Below, piece by piece: positions 26,040 through 35,459 of a stretch of DNA of 64,000 nt; within the stretch, counting starts at the first letter, position 1; each line of letters opens with the position of its first letter. A program made the translations under genes and the position numbers. Location of the stretch: NCBI RefSeq assembly GCF_021401345.1, contig NZ_JACBGE010000016.1:1-64000 (forward strand). The letters are read 5' to 3'. This DNA is from Hydrogenophaga sp. NFH-34 (GTDB lineage: Bacteria > Pseudomonadota > Gammaproteobacteria > Burkholderiales > Burkholderiaceae_C). The notes under the pieces were generated by a model that was not told where the DNA came from, did not search any database, and saw only the letters and a program-made list of their open reading frames with translations.

Positions 26040-26576
26040 TTACACGAGGCCAAGCTCGGCCATCGAGTTCACGGAGTCGCCCGCCACGACGAAGTGGTCG
26101 AGCACCCGCACATCGACCAGCGCCGCCGCCTGCTTGATCGTCTGCGTCAGGACTTCGTCGGCACGCGATGGACGGGCAGCGCCACTGGGATGGTTGTGCA
26201 CCAGGACCAGGGCGCAACTGTTCCGAAGCAGCGCATCGCGCACCACCTCGCGCGGGTACACCGATGTCTGGCTCACCGTGCCCCGGAACATCTCAACGTA
26301 GTCCAGCACGCGGTTCTGCGAATCCAGGTGCACCACGGCAAACACCTCGTGTGGCAGGGTGCCCAGCCGGGCGCGCAGGAAGTCCTTCACCACAGCGGGT
26401 GAGTCCATCAGGTCGCTGCCGCGCACCTGGGCGGCCAGCAACTGCTGCGCCGCCAGCAGCACCTCGTCGGCCTCAGCCGGACGGTACTGACCGGCAACGT
26501 CGCGAATGAGCAAACCGCCCGAACCAGCGGGCACCGACAGGAAGGAATCGAGGGAAGAAAACAGATCGTGCTGCAT
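26040..26576 (-). CDS. radC: RadC-like JAB-domain protein
   Basis: 178 residues from ATG 26576 (MQHDLFSSL). The JAB/MPN fold is evident from EVFAVVHLDSQNRVLDYVEMFRG and the metal site LVHNHPSGAARPSRAD (HxH...D). RadC-like proteins of mobile elements are predicted DNA-processing or deubiquitinase-like metalloproteins of unknown function; the name does not imply radiation repair. Monocistronic by appearance, with its own terminator. The HhH DNA-binding domain of chromosomal RadC is missing, as usual in element-borne forms. Confidence 0.85.
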   Translation of the reverse strand: MQHDLFSSLDSFLSVPAGSGGLLIRDVAGQYRPAEADEVLLAAQQLLAAQVRGSDLMDSPAVVKDFLRARLGTLPHEVFAVVHLDSQNRVLDYVEMFRGTVSQTSVYPREVVRDALLRNSCALVLVHNHPSGAARPSRADEVLTQTIKQAAALVDVRVLDHFVVAGDSVNSMAELGLV

Positions 26577-26908
26577 GACCAACTCCGGTGATCGGGCGGG
26601 ATTGCCCGAGACCGGAACCGGCACGCCGCAGCGCAGCAGTCACAGGTTCGAAGACGGCCGAGAGGCCGCCAGCGCATGCAATGCGCGCAGACCTTGACGG
26701 CGAGAACGGTGTGCAAGGATGAAGGGAACAGCAAGCCAGCCCCACCACACAAGCAGGTGTTAAGCAGGCAAGCGAAGCGCGCAGGCCGGGACGGCCGGAG
26801 GCGTCAGCGATCGGCGCCCGACAGGGTCGAGACGCCAGGACACCTGTGGCCTGGTGGCTCGATGCGCAGCACCAGAGCGCGGTCCGGCGGCGCCGGAGAC
26901 GCACAAAA
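26577..26908. other. Noncoding gap between parB terminator and radC-like gene
   Basis: About 330 bp with no convincing gene. It must contain the radC-like promoter on the - strand. GC-rich and repetitive in style; nothing further recognised. Confidence 0.5.
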
Positions 26909-26928
26909 ATCCCGGCCGAAGCCGGGAT
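26909..26928 (-). terminator. Strong intrinsic terminator of parB
   Basis: Perfect 8-bp stem ATCCCGGC / GCCGGGAT with a TTCG tetraloop when read on the - strand, followed by TTTTTGTGC. It lies 32 bp after the parB stop. Stem, stable tetraloop and T-run make this a textbook factor-independent terminator. Confidence 0.9.
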
Positions 26929-26960
26929 GAACTGGAGCGGTTCGGACGCTTGTCGCTGTT

Positions 26961-28982
26961 TCAAGCGACCTGATGATCTTCCGGCTCGCCCTCTTCCAGC
27001 GCTTCACTGGTCTGCACTGGCTCGGTCAGCATTTGCGGCAACCAACCCGAACCAGCGGCCAGCCGCTCGGCTTCGCTGGCGATCTGCGCCTTCTTGAGTT
27101 TCGCCAACCGCTGCACCTCAACCGGCGCGAAAACCTGGACAGCCTCCAGCGCCTTCGCCTTGGACACGTGGTCGAAGTAGCCTGCCGCCGTGGGCTTCCA
27201 CCAGCTGTGCATGTCCAACCCCACCGCCTTCGCCAGCAGCGCAGCGGGGGCCTCGTTTTCGCGCTGGGCAATGGCCGAAACCGTCAGACCGACACACAGG
27301 GCCAACAGCGACAGCAGTTCTTCGTGCTCCATCGCCAGCAGTTCGGCAAAAAGGGCTTTCGGGTCTTCCGGCAATCGCGATATCCATGCCTCGCGCACGG
27401 CTCGCAGGCCCTGCGCAGCCGGTGCCTCCGCCACGTCTGGCGCATGTTGCTCCAGACGGTCCTGCGGCGTGGCGCTGATGTTGACCGGCGACACACCGTA
27501 GCCACCCAGAATCAATCGCAGTGCCAACTGGTGCACCAGCGCCACCAGAGCGATGCGGGGATGGCGGGCCACCTCGGCCTGGAGGGCTGCGGTGCGGTGC
27601 GCGCTCAGACGCCGCACCAGCTTCTCGGACAGCCCTGCCCGGCTGGTGGGCGCTTCTGCTGGGTCCCCCTCGCCTCTTGCTTGTGCGTCCGGCGTCGGCT
27701 GCGCCTGCGCCCGCAGCGCCTTGACCTGTTCCTCGCGCAGCAGCCCACGATGCACCACCACGGCCCCCATGGGGTCCACCGACACCAGAGCCCCGGCCAT
27801 GGCGACGACGCCGGGGTCGTAGACCACCAGGGTCTGTTCAATGGCGTCCAGTTGATCGCCCAGCCGGTCCAGTTCCTCGTGCAGGGCTTGTGCACCGTCA
27901 TCACTCAGATCGTCGTCCTCGTCGTCGAGCTTGTCTTGAAGCCGCGCCTGCTCCGCCTCCAGCTTCTCGATGTGTTTGGCCTCGGCTTTGGTGGGTTCCC
28001 GGCGTGAGCGCCGCGCCCGCTGGAAGATGTGCAGTTCGGCCGACGACACGCGCGGTGTGACTTCCACCCAGCCCCAGCCCTCGGCCCGCACCGATTCGGC
28101 CGCATCGGCCAGCCGGTCGCGGGCCAGCTTCTCCAGCAGTCCGGCATCGGTGAGAAACACGCCTTTCTGCTCGTCCGCGAACAGGTCGCGCCGGATGCCA
28201 CCACCCGCCGCTTCATAGGCCTCCAGGCCCACAAAGCGCGCCAGCGCATCGCTGCTGGCGTCCACCTCGTCGCGGGTCAGGTGGTCCCGCAGGGACTCCG
28301 GGTGGCGCTGCCACTGTGGCACCTCGTAGAACGCGGCTTCCTGCGCACCATGGTCGTCGGTGATCGCCAGGGCCATCAACTGCTCCAGAGACACCGCGCC
28401 CTGCTGGTAGTCCGCCAGCAGCTTGGGCGAGACGTTCGCCAGCCGCAGCCGCCGCTTGACCACCAGCGGTGTGACGCCGAAGTCCGCGGCGATGTCTTCC
28501 AGCGACCGGCCTTCGGCCACCAGCGCCTTCCAGGCGAACAGTTCATCCACCGGGGTCATGGCCTCCCGCTGCACGTTCTCGCTCAGGCTCACGGTGCGGG
28601 CCGAAGTGTCGGGCACCAGCAGACAAGGCACCGGGTGGTCCTTCGCCAGTTTGTGGCGCTTGACCAGCAGCTTCAAGGCGGCCAGCCGCCGACGCCCGGC
28701 CACCACCTCGAACCACTGTCCATCGGGCGAAGTGATGACGGTCAGGTTCTGCAGCAAACCCACGCGGGCGATGGACGCAGCAAGTTCGGGAATGGCCGTG
28801 CCGCCGCTCTGGCGCACGTTGCGGCTGGAAGGCCGCAGCCGCGACAAGGGGATCAGGTGCAGCTCATAGGGAGCCACTTCCGGCACGGTGACGGATTCGC
28901 TGGTAGTGGCCGCTGCGCTAAGGGCAGCCGCAGCAGCCACGGCGCTCAAGGCCAGGGTTTCGATTTGGGTAACGGTGTTCAT
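26961..28982 (-). CDS. parB: Large ParB/RepB-family partition protein
   Basis: 673 residues from ATG 28982 with an AGGAG site. The N-terminal ParB nuclease/CTPase-like domain contains LIPLSRLRPSSRNVRQ, AASIARVGLLQNLTV and VVAGRRRLAALK; then come the ENVQREAMTPVDE box and an HTH (DIAADFGVTPLVVKRRLRLANVS). The remaining ~400 residues, with an acidic coiled-coil segment (DDEDDDLSDDG), are unlike chromosomal ParB and typical of ICE/plasmid ParB near ssb/DUF932. No parA is next to it; the only ParA-like gene seen is stbB. Likely role in element stability or gene regulation. Confidence 0.85.
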   Translation of the reverse strand: MNTVTQIETLALSAVAAAAALSAAATTSESVTVPEVAPYELHLIPLSRLRPSSRNVRQSGGTAIPELAASIARVGLLQNLTVITSPDGQWFEVVAGRRRLAALKLLVKRHKLAKDHPVPCLLVPDTSARTVSLSENVQREAMTPVDELFAWKALVAEGRSLEDIAADFGVTPLVVKRRLRLANVSPKLLADYQQGAVSLEQLMALAITDDHGAQEAAFYEVPQWQRHPESLRDHLTRDEVDASSDALARFVGLEAYEAAGGGIRRDLFADEQKGVFLTDAGLLEKLARDRLADAAESVRAEGWGWVEVTPRVSSAELHIFQRARRSRREPTKAEAKHIEKLEAEQARLQDKLDDEDDDLSDDGAQALHEELDRLGDQLDAIEQTLVVYDPGVVAMAGALVSVDPMGAVVVHRGLLREEQVKALRAQAQPTPDAQARGEGDPAEAPTSRAGLSEKLVRRLSAHRTAALQAEVARHPRIALVALVHQLALRLILGGYGVSPVNISATPQDRLEQHAPDVAEAPAAQGLRAVREAWISRLPEDPKALFAELLAMEHEELLSLLALCVGLTVSAIAQRENEAPAALLAKAVGLDMHSWWKPTAAGYFDHVSKAKALEAVQVFAPVEVQRLAKLKKAQIASEAERLAAGSGWLPQMLTEPVQTSEALEEGEPEDHQVA

Positions 28983-29371
28983 GTGAAATCTCCTGTCCCA
29001 CACGGGGACCTTGTTCAAACAATGGAAGACATCGAGAAAAGGTTGGGAAGTCAGTCGGTGCTGTGCATGGGCGCTCTCCTTGGGTGCTGGGCTCCGCAGG
29101 GGCCGCGAAGCCCTTCGCGGCCTTGGGCAGCAGCTGGGGCCGGCGCGGGTGCGCCGTCAAGGGAGGAAGCGAAGGCGCTGGCGCGGCCCGCAGGCGCAGC
29201 CGAGGACACGGGCGCCGCAGCGGCCCTTGACGGGGGAAGCGCCCGCAGAGGCCAGGCAAGCCGGTGAAGCCGGCGCGCAGTGGGGGCGAAGCTTGTCTAG
29301 CACCACCGGAGGGACCAAGGTCAGCCCATTTCCCGTTCGCCACGTGTCACAAAACTTTCATCGCAATCCGC
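28983..29371. other. Noncoding gap between ICE backbone (parB) and arsenic cargo
   Basis: About 390 bp, GC-rich and without a supported gene. It should contain the parB promoter (- strand) and marks where backbone gives way to cargo. Base composition turns visibly AT-richer after about 29340, where the ars promoter begins. Confidence 0.5.
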
Positions 29372-29410
29372 TATTATTCAAAAAACGTTGAATCATTGAA
29401 GATATAGGAG
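29372..29410 (+). promoter_or_regulatory. ars promoter and ArsR-type operator
   Basis: An AT-rich island contains TATTAT (29372-29377, possible -10) overlapping the dyad ATTCAA-N6-TTGAAT (29376-29393), then AGGAG (29406-29410) as ribosome site for the first gene. ArsR repressors bind such AT-rich dyads overlapping ars promoters. The -35 box is not obvious. Confidence 0.6.
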
Positions 29411-29418
29411 TTCCTCAC

Positions 29419-30462
29419 ATGAAAGTCGGTATCAACGGCATGGGCCGCATGGGGCGGCTGGCCCTGCGCGCGGCCTTCGGCGCCATCGAACGCGAAGCCA
29501 TCGACCTCCGCAGCGGCAACCGCCTGGAGGTGGTCCACCTCAACGAGATCAAAGGGGGCGCCGCCGCCACCGCCCACCTGCTGGCCTTTGACACCGTGCA
29601 GGGCAAGTGGCGCGCCGACATCGCGGCCGAGGGCAGCGACGCCATCCGCATCAATCACCAGCGCCTGTCGTTCAGCGAACACGCCACCGCCGCACAGATC
29701 CCCTGGGGCGACCTGGGCGTGGACGTGGTGCTGGAATGCACCGGCAAGTTCCTCACGCCTGAAACCCTGCAGGGCCACCTGGACCGCGGTGCCAAGCGTG
29801 TGATCGTCGCCGCGCCCGTCAAGGTCGGCGACGTGCTGAACATCGTGGTCGGCGTCAACGAGCACCTGTACAACCCGGCGCGCGACCGCATCGTCACCGC
29901 CGCCAGCTGCACCACCAACTGCCTGGCACCTGTGGTGAAGGTGGTGCACGAAGCCATCGGCATCCGCCACGGCCAGATCACCACGCTGCACAACCCGACC
30001 AACACCAACCTGGTGGTGGACGCACCGCACAAGGATTTGCGCCGCGCGCGCAGCGCCATGGTGAACCTGGCGCCCACGACCACCGGCAGCGCCACGGCCA
30101 TCGCGCTGATCTACCCCGAACTCAAGGGCAAGCTCAACGGCCACGCCGTGCGCGTGCCAGCGCTCAACGCTTCGCTGACCGACTGCGTGTTCGAGCTCAA
30201 CCGCGCGACCACGGCAGAAGAAGTGAACGCCCTGTTCGAAGCCGCCGCCAAGGGCCCGCTGGCCGGCATCCTGGGTTACGAGAGCCGCCCGCTGGTCAGC
30301 GCCGATTACGCGCGCGACACGCGCAGCTCCATCGTCGATGGGCTCTCCACCATGGTGACCGACGGCACGTTGCTCAAGGTCTACGCCTGGTACGACAACG
30401 AGATGGGCTACGCCACGCGCATGGTGGACCTGGCGTGCCATCTGGAATCGGTGGGGATCTGA
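29419..30462 (+). CDS. gapdh: ArsJ-associated glyceraldehyde-3-phosphate dehydrogenase
   Basis: 347 residues. Rossmann start [16 protein letters not shown]; catalytic cysteine region [15 protein letters not shown]-terminal [15 protein letters not shown]. It is the first ars gene and overlaps arsJ by one base (TGATG). In ars clusters this enzyme uses arsenate in place of phosphate to make 1-arseno-3-phosphoglycerate, which ArsJ exports. It is therefore a resistance enzyme rather than the glycolytic copy. The N-terminal insert ([16 protein letters not shown]) is seen in this subgroup. Confidence 0.9.
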   Translation: MKVGINGMGRMGRLALRAAFGAIEREAIDLRSGNRLEVVHLNEIKGGAAATAHLLAFDTVQGKWRADIAAEGSDAIRINHQRLSFSEHATAAQIPWGDLGVDVVLECTGKFLTPETLQGHLDRGAKRVIVAAPVKVGDVLNIVVGVNEHLYNPARDRIVTAASCTTNCLAPVVKVVHEAIGIRHGQITTLHNPTNTNLVVDAPHKDLRRARSAMVNLAPTTTGSATAIALIYPELKGKLNGHAVRVPALNASLTDCVFELNRATTAEEVNALFEAAAKGPLAGILGYESRPLVSADYARDTRSSIVDGLSTMVTDGTLLKVYAWYDNEMGYATRMVDLACHLESVGI

Positions 30463-31742
30463 TGTCTGCAGCGTCGCCTTCGGCGCCGTCCACCGCCAGC
30501 CACGCGGTGCGCAACTACGCCATCGTCACCGCCGCCTACTGGGGCTTCACGCTCACCGACGGCGCGCTGCGCATGCTGGTGCTGCTGCACTTCTACAAGC
30601 TGGGCTATTCGCCGTTCACGCTGGCCTTTCTGTTCCTGCTGTACGAAGCGGCCGGCGTGCTGGCCAACCTGATCGGTGGCTGGCTGGCCACGCGCTACGG
30701 CATCCAGCGCATGCTGACCGTGGGTCTGGTCACGCAGATCACCGGCTTCACCCTGCTCTCGCTGCTCAACCCGGCGTGGACGGCGGCGATGTCGGTGGCC
30801 TGGGTGGTGGTGGCGCAGGGCATCTGCGGTGTGGCCAAGGACCTGACCAAGACCGCCAGCAAATCGGCGATCAAGGTCACGCAGGCGCAGGCCAAGGCCG
30901 AGGACGGCGGCAACAACCAGCTCTTCAAGTGGGTGGCCTGGTTCACCGGCAGCAAGAACGCCATGAAGGGCTTCGGCTTCTTTCTCGGCGGCGTGCTGCT
31001 GCAGGCGCTCGGCTTTCAATATTCGCTCTGGGCCATGGCCAGTTTGCTGGTGCTGGTGCTCATCGGGGTGGCGTCGTCGGTGCCGCCCATGATGGGCAAG
31101 GCCAAGGCCTCGAAATCCGCCAAGGAACTGTTCGCCAAGAACGCTGGCATCAACGGCCTGGCGGCCGCGCGCGTGGCGCTGTTCGGCGCGCGCGACGTGT
31201 GGTTCGTGGTGGGCGTGCCGGTGTTCCTGTACTCGCAGGGCTGGAACTTCACCATGGTCGGCGGCTTCCTGGCGGCCTGGACCATCGGCTACGGGCTGGT
31301 GCAGGCGTTCGCGCCGAGTCTCGTCAAACGCAGCCCCGACGGCCTGAGCAGTGAAGTGCCCGCCGCGCGCGGCTGGTCGCTGGCGCTGGCGCTGATCCCG
31401 GTGGGCATCGCGGCCACGGTGTGGCTGGAGCTGCCGAACCTGCAGTGGTGGGTGGTCGGCGGTCTGGGCCTGTTCGGCTTTGCGTTCGCGGTCAATTCGT
31501 CCGTGCACTCCTACCTGATCCTCGCCTACGCCGGCAGCGAGAAGGCCGCCGAGGACGTGGGCTTCTACTACGCCGCCAACGCGCTGGGCCGCTTCTTCGG
31601 CACGCTGATGTCGGGCCTGCTCTACCAGTGGGGCGGCCTGCTCTACGCACTGGTGGGCTCGGCGCTGATGCTGTTCACCTGCTGGCTGCTCACGCTGGCG
31701 CTGCCGACCAAGCTGGCCCTGCCCAGCCCCCCGACCACCTGA
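30462..31742 (+). CDS. arsJ: ArsJ organoarsenical efflux MFS transporter
   Basis: 426 residues, about 11-12 hydrophobic helices, major facilitator pattern (NLIGGWLATRYG after helix 2). An atypical loop (KDLTKTASKSAIKVTQAQAKAEDG) is characteristic of ArsJ. Start chosen at ATG 30462, overlapping the dehydrogenase stop. It exports 1-arseno-3-phosphoglycerate, which decays outside to arsenate, giving arsenate resistance with no reduction step. Confidence 0.9.
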   Translation: MSAASPSAPSTASHAVRNYAIVTAAYWGFTLTDGALRMLVLLHFYKLGYSPFTLAFLFLLYEAAGVLANLIGGWLATRYGIQRMLTVGLVTQITGFTLLSLLNPAWTAAMSVAWVVVAQGICGVAKDLTKTASKSAIKVTQAQAKAEDGGNNQLFKWVAWFTGSKNAMKGFGFFLGGVLLQALGFQYSLWAMASLLVLVLIGVASSVPPMMGKAKASKSAKELFAKNAGINGLAAARVALFGARDVWFVVGVPVFLYSQGWNFTMVGGFLAAWTIGYGLVQAFAPSLVKRSPDGLSSEVPAARGWSLALALIPVGIAATVWLELPNLQWWVVGGLGLFGFAFAVNSSVHSYLILAYAGSEKAAEDVGFYYAANALGRFFGTLMSGLLYQWGGLLYALVGSALMLFTCWLLTLALPTKLALPSPPTT

Positions 31743-31751
31743 GGAGACACC

Positions 31752-32081
31752 ATGGAAGAAACCGATGTCGTCAAGGCTCTGGGCGCGTTGGCCCAAGAAA
31801 CGCGCTTGCGGATCTTTCGTCTGCTGGTGGTTGCGGGGCCTGAGGGATTGAACCCTGGCCACATGGCGGAAGAACTGGGTATTGCATCCACTGCCCTGTC
31901 CTTCCATTTGAAAGAACTGAGCCACTCCGGGTTGATTTCCTCCGAGCGCGATGGCCGCAATCTGTTCTACCGCGCATCCATCCCGCAGATGAACGACCTG
32001 CTGGCATACCTGACGGCGCACTGCTGTCAGGGGCAGGCCTGTCTGGAATCACCCACCAAGCTCGACTGCGACAACTGCTGA
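31752..32081 (+). CDS. arsR: ArsR-family arsenic-responsive repressor
   Basis: 109 residues, winged helix ArsR fold (LAQETRLRIFRLLVVAG, STALSFHLKELSHSGLI, GRNLFYRAS). The inducer site is not the classical CVC in the DNA-binding helix; instead the C-terminus is Cys-rich (AHCCQGQACLE...CDNC), as in C-terminal-Cys ArsR variants. It likely represses the promoter at about 29372 and is released by As(III). It lies 9 bp after arsJ with a GGAG ribosome site. Confidence 0.9.
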   Translation: MEETDVVKALGALAQETRLRIFRLLVVAGPEGLNPGHMAEELGIASTALSFHLKELSHSGLISSERDGRNLFYRASIPQMNDLLAYLTAHCCQGQACLESPTKLDCDNC

Positions 32082-32092
32082 GGAGACCACCC

Positions 32093-32656
32093 ATGAAGCG
32101 CTTCCATGTTCATCTGCATGTAGCAGACCTGCCCCAGAGCATTGCCTTCTACAGCCAACTCTTTGCAGCAGAGCCGGTTCGCACCGAGGCGGACTACGCC
32201 AAGTGGATGCTCGAAGACCCGCCGGTGAACTTTGCCATTTCCACGCGGGGCGAACAGCCCGGTATCGATCACCTGGGCATCCAGACCGACAACGCCGAAG
32301 AGCTGCAGACCCTGAAGGACCGCGCTACCGCTGCAGACATGCGCCTGCTCGATGAAGGCGCGACCACCTGCTGTTATGCCCGCAGCGAAAAACACTGGAT
32401 CACCGACCCACAGGGCATCGCCTGGGAACACTTTCACACGCTGGGCAACATCCCGATGTTCCGGGAAAAGGCTGATGAAGCCTCGGCTGCGGCCTGCTGC
32501 GCACCGAGCGGCGCTACAGCCACTAACTGCTGCGCTCCAGCCACCGGGTCATCCACCCCAGCAACCGGCTGTTGCACCCCCAACTCTTCCGTCACTGCAG
32601 GCGCGTGCTGCGCGCCCTCCTCCACCGCTCCCTCCTCTGCAACCCGCTGCTGCTGA
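32093..32656 (+). CDS. arsI: ArsI/CadI-family VOC metalloprotein with Cys-rich tail
   Basis: 187 residues. Residues 1-125 form a vicinal-oxygen-chelate domain starting FHVHLHVADLPQSIAFY. Likely metal ligands lie near His7, His60 (IDHLGIQ) and Glu112 (WEHFHTLG). The vicinal pair Cys93-Cys94 (TTCCYARS) matches the substrate-binding cysteines of ArsI C-As lyase, which demethylates trivalent methylarsenicals; CadI-like cadmium proteins share the fold. From about residue 133 a tail holds five CC pairs, unusual for ArsI and possibly a thiol metal sponge. Which of ArsI or CadI activity applies cannot be told from sequence. Confidence 0.75.
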   Translation: MKRFHVHLHVADLPQSIAFYSQLFAAEPVRTEADYAKWMLEDPPVNFAISTRGEQPGIDHLGIQTDNAEELQTLKDRATAADMRLLDEGATTCCYARSEKHWITDPQGIAWEHFHTLGNIPMFREKADEASAAACCAPSGATATNCCAPATGSSTPATGCCTPNSSVTAGACCAPSSTAPSSATRCC

Positions 32657-32667
32657 AAGGTTTTCCC

Positions 32668-33162
32668 ATGTCCGTCTACAACGTGCTCTTCCTGTGCACC
32701 GGCAACTCGGCCCGGAGCATCATGGCCGAATCCATCCTCAACCACCTGGGTGGCGGTCGCTTCCGCGCCTTCAGCGCCGGCAGCCACCCGGCTGGCCAGG
32801 TCAATCCGCATGCCATCGAACTGCTGCAACGCAACCACTACAAGACGGACAGCCTGCGCAGCAAGAACTGGAGCGAGTTTGCGCAAGCCGACGCACCGCA
32901 CATGAACTTCGTGCTCACGGTCTGCGACAAGGCGGCTGGCGAAGTGTGCCCGGTATGGCCCGGGCAGCCGATGTCGGCCCACTGGGGCGTGCCCGATCCT
33001 GCCGAGGTCAAGGGTGACGACGAAGCCGCCAAGAAGGCTTTTGCCGACACCTTCATGGTGCTCAGCCGCCGCATCGCCTTGATGGTCAACCTGCCGTTTG
33101 AAAAGCTCGACCGCCTGGCACTGCAAAAAGAGCTGGTGGATATCGGCCGTCAGAAGGCCTGA
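32668..33162 (+). CDS. arsC: Arsenate reductase, thioredoxin-coupled low-MW phosphatase type
   Basis: 164 residues from ATG 32668; the open frame upstream overlaps the ArsI tail and was excluded. P-loop CTGNSARS (Cys10...Arg16) at the N-terminus, AFSAGSHP, and the second cysteine region VCDKAAGEVCPVWPG containing the redox relay Cys pair. Reduces As(V) to As(III) for export by Acr3. Followed by a terminator-like hairpin at 33184. Confidence 0.9.
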   Translation: MSVYNVLFLCTGNSARSIMAESILNHLGGGRFRAFSAGSHPAGQVNPHAIELLQRNHYKTDSLRSKNWSEFAQADAPHMNFVLTVCDKAAGEVCPVWPGQPMSAHWGVPDPAEVKGDDEAAKKAFADTFMVLSRRIALMVNLPFEKLDRLALQKELVDIGRQKA

Positions 33163-33183
33163 TCGGTTGATTTCGAATCTCTG

Positions 33184-33212
33184 GCCCGGTCGCCATGCGA
33201 TCGGGCGTTTTT
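33184..33212 (+). terminator. Intrinsic terminator or attenuator inside the ars cluster
   Basis: 10-bp stem GCCCGGTCGC / GCGATCGGGC (one G-U pair in RNA) with a CAT loop, followed by GTTTTTCATTT. It sits between arsC and acr3, so it may reduce transcription of downstream genes or mark a separate unit. Confidence 0.75.
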
Positions 33213-33231
33213 CATTTCTGAGGTGTGATCA

Positions 33232-34245
33232 ATGGGTGTTTTTGAGCGTTACCTGACCGTGTGGGTCGGGCTGGGCATTCTGGCCGGGGTGGGCCTGGGG
33301 CTGGTCATGCCGGGCGTGTTCCAGGCGGTGGCCGCGATGGAAATCGCGCAGGTGAACCTGGTGGTCGCCGTGTTCATTTGGATCATGATCTACCCGATGA
33401 TGATCCAGATCGACTGGCATGCGGTGAAGGACGTGGGCAAGAAGCCTCAGGGCCTGGTGCTCACCCTGGTGGTCAACTGGCTGATCAAGCCCTTCACCAT
33501 GGCGGCGCTGGGCGTGCTGTTTTTCCAGTATGTGTTTGCGGGCTGGGTCGATCCGCAATCGGCCAGTGAGTACATTGCCGGCATGATCCTGCTGGGTGTG
33601 GCACCCTGCACCGCCATGGTGTTCGTGTGGAGCCAACTGGTCAAAGGCGATGCCAACTACACCCTGGTGCAGGTGTCGGTGAACGACCTGATCATGGTGG
33701 TGGCGTTTGCACCCATTGCCGCCTTTCTGCTCGGCGTGACCAATGTGACTGTGCCGTGGGAGACGCTGCTGCTCTCGACCGTGCTGTACGTGGTGCTGCC
33801 GCTGCTGGCGGGCATGGCCACGCGCCAGCTGCTGGTGAAACAGTCGCCTTCAGCGCTGGGACAGTTCGTGGCGCGCCTCAAGCCCTGGTCGGTGGTGGGA
33901 CTGATCGCCACCGTGGTCCTGCTGTTCGGCTTCCAGGCCGGCACCATTGTCGAGAAACCCGGGGTGATTGCGCTCATCGCCGTGCCGCTGATCCTGCAGT
34001 CCTACGGCATCTTCTTCATCGGCTGGTGGGGCGCGAAGTGGCTCAAGCTGCCGCACGACGTCGCCGGACCGGCCTGCCTGATCGGCACGTCCAACTTCTT
34101 CGAGCTGGCCGTGGCGGTGGCGATCTCGCTGTTCGGCCTGAACTCGGGCGCGGCGCTGGCCACCGTGGTGGGCGTGCTGGTGGAAGTGCCCGTGATGCTC
34201 TCGCTCGTGGCCATCGTCAACGCCTGGAAACCCCGGACCGCCTGA
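33232..34245 (+). CDS. acr3: Acr3 arsenite efflux permease
   Basis: 337 residues, about ten transmembrane helices. Family landmarks: [14 protein letters not shown], LNxxIKPF-like [11 protein letters not shown], the essential Cys in [23 protein letters not shown], and [16 protein letters not shown]. It extrudes As(III) made by the two arsenate reductases. Possibly transcribed by read-through past the 33184 hairpin; a GAGG Shine-Dalgarno precedes the ATG. Confidence 0.95.
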   Translation: MGVFERYLTVWVGLGILAGVGLGLVMPGVFQAVAAMEIAQVNLVVAVFIWIMIYPMMIQIDWHAVKDVGKKPQGLVLTLVVNWLIKPFTMAALGVLFFQYVFAGWVDPQSASEYIAGMILLGVAPCTAMVFVWSQLVKGDANYTLVQVSVNDLIMVVAFAPIAAFLLGVTNVTVPWETLLLSTVLYVVLPLLAGMATRQLLVKQSPSALGQFVARLKPWSVVGLIATVVLLFGFQAGTIVEKPGVIALIAVPLILQSYGIFFIGWWGAKWLKLPHDVAGPACLIGTSNFFELAVAVAISLFGLNSGAALATVVGVLVEVPVMLSLVAIVNAWKPRTA

Positions 34246-34267
34246 ACCCGCATCAGACCTTTTCTTC

Positions 34268-34690
34268 ATGCCCGACATCACGATCTATCACAACCCCGCC
34301 TGCGGCACCTCGCGCAACGTGCTGGCCATGATCCGCAACAGCGGGGTGGAACCCAACGTCATCGAGTACCTCAAGAACCCGCCCAGCACACAGCAGATCC
34401 AGGCCTGGCTCGCCGCCATGGGCGCCACGGTGCGCCAGGTGCTGCGAGAAAAAGGCACCCCCTTCGCCGAGCTGGACCTGGGCAACCCCAAATGGACCGA
34501 TGAACAGCTGCTGGCCTTCATCCAGCAACACCCCATCCTGCTCAACCGTCCCTTCGTGATCACGCCGCTGGGAGTGCGCCTGTGTCGCCCTTCCGAGGTC
34601 GTGCTCGACATCCTGCCGTATCCGCAGCAGGGCCCCTTCATCAAGGAAGATGGCGAAGTGGTCATCGATGTAAAAGGTCGCCGTGTCTAA
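34268..34690 (+). CDS. arsC: Arsenate reductase, glutaredoxin-coupled type
   Basis: 140 residues of the ArsC/Spx thioredoxin fold: catalytic [11 protein letters not shown] (Cys12), [33 protein letters not shown]. It is a second, unrelated arsenate reductase in the same cluster, using glutathione/glutaredoxin. Its 3' end overlaps arsH by 8 bp. Confidence 0.93.
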   Translation: MPDITIYHNPACGTSRNVLAMIRNSGVEPNVIEYLKNPPSTQQIQAWLAAMGATVRQVLREKGTPFAELDLGNPKWTDEQLLAFIQQHPILLNRPFVITPLGVRLCRPSEVVLDILPYPQQGPFIKEDGEVVIDVKGRRV

Positions 34691-35417
34691 GTCCGTCTCC
34701 AAACCCCTGGCCGACCTGCCGCAGGTGCAGGCCGAACATTTCCGGGTGCCCGATCCGGCGCGGCTGCTGCGCCCGCACTCGGCTCACGCGCCGCGCATCT
34801 TGCTGCTGTACGGCTCCCTGCGTCCGCGCTCCTTCAGCCGACTGCTGGTGGAAGAAGCCGCCCGGCTGCTACAGGCCATGGGCGCGGAAACGCGCATCTT
34901 CAACCCCAGTGGACTGCCCCTGCCCGACGACGCGCCGGACAGCCACCCTAAGGTGCAGGAACTGCGCGAGCTGACGCTGTGGTCCGAAGGCATGGTCTGG
35001 TGTTCGCCCGAACGCCACGGCGCCATGACCGGCATCATGAAAGCCCAGATCGACTGGATCCCCCTGGCGGCCGGCGCCGTGCGCCCCACCCAGGGCAAAA
35101 CGCTGGCGGTGATGCAGGTGTGCGGCGGCTCGCAGTCCTTCAACGCGGTCAATCAGATGCGCGTGCTCGGCCGCTGGATGCGCATGGTCACCATCCCGAA
35201 CCAGTCGTCCGTGGCCAAAGCCTTCCAGGAGTTCGACGACCACGACCGCATGAAGCCGTCGAGCTACCACGACCGGGTGGTCGATGTGATGGAGGAGCTG
35301 GTCAAGTTCACCTGGCTGACCCGCGATGTTTCGCCCTACCTGGTGGACCGCTACAGCGAGCGCAAGGAAAGCGCCGAAGAACTGATGCGGCGGGTCAACC
35401 TGCCCAAGGCGGTATGA
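34683..35417 (+). CDS. arsH: ArsH NADPH-dependent flavoprotein
   Basis: 244 residues, flavodoxin-like: [17 protein letters not shown] for FMN binding, [39 protein letters not shown], and the ArsH-specific [19 protein letters not shown]. ArsH oxidises trivalent organoarsenicals to less toxic pentavalent forms. The start overlaps arsC by 8 bp. Confidence 0.93.
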   Translation: MSKSVSKPLADLPQVQAEHFRVPDPARLLRPHSAHAPRILLLYGSLRPRSFSRLLVEEAARLLQAMGAETRIFNPSGLPLPDDAPDSHPKVQELRELTLWSEGMVWCSPERHGAMTGIMKAQIDWIPLAAGAVRPTQGKTLAVMQVCGGSQSFNAVNQMRVLGRWMRMVTIPNQSSVAKAFQEFDDHDRMKPSSYHDRVVDVMEELVKFTWLTRDVSPYLVDRYSERKESAEELMRRVNLPKAV

Positions 35418-35459
35418 CCTCCGGCGCCATGGCAGACGCAGCATGACGCCGAGTCACGG

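Noticed and set aside
25738..26402. Open frames in the gap upstream of ssb and across radC
   Set aside because: Arg/Pro/Gly-rich translations with no start signals; overlaps the true radC-like gene in other frames.
28029..29267. 412-residue open frame opposite parB and running into the ars gap
   Set aside because: Shadow of parB; no ribosome site or family match, and the part beyond parB is low complexity.
29419..30462. Housekeeping glycolytic GAPDH
   Set aside because: Overlap with arsJ and position as first ars gene indicate the arsenate-resistance type.
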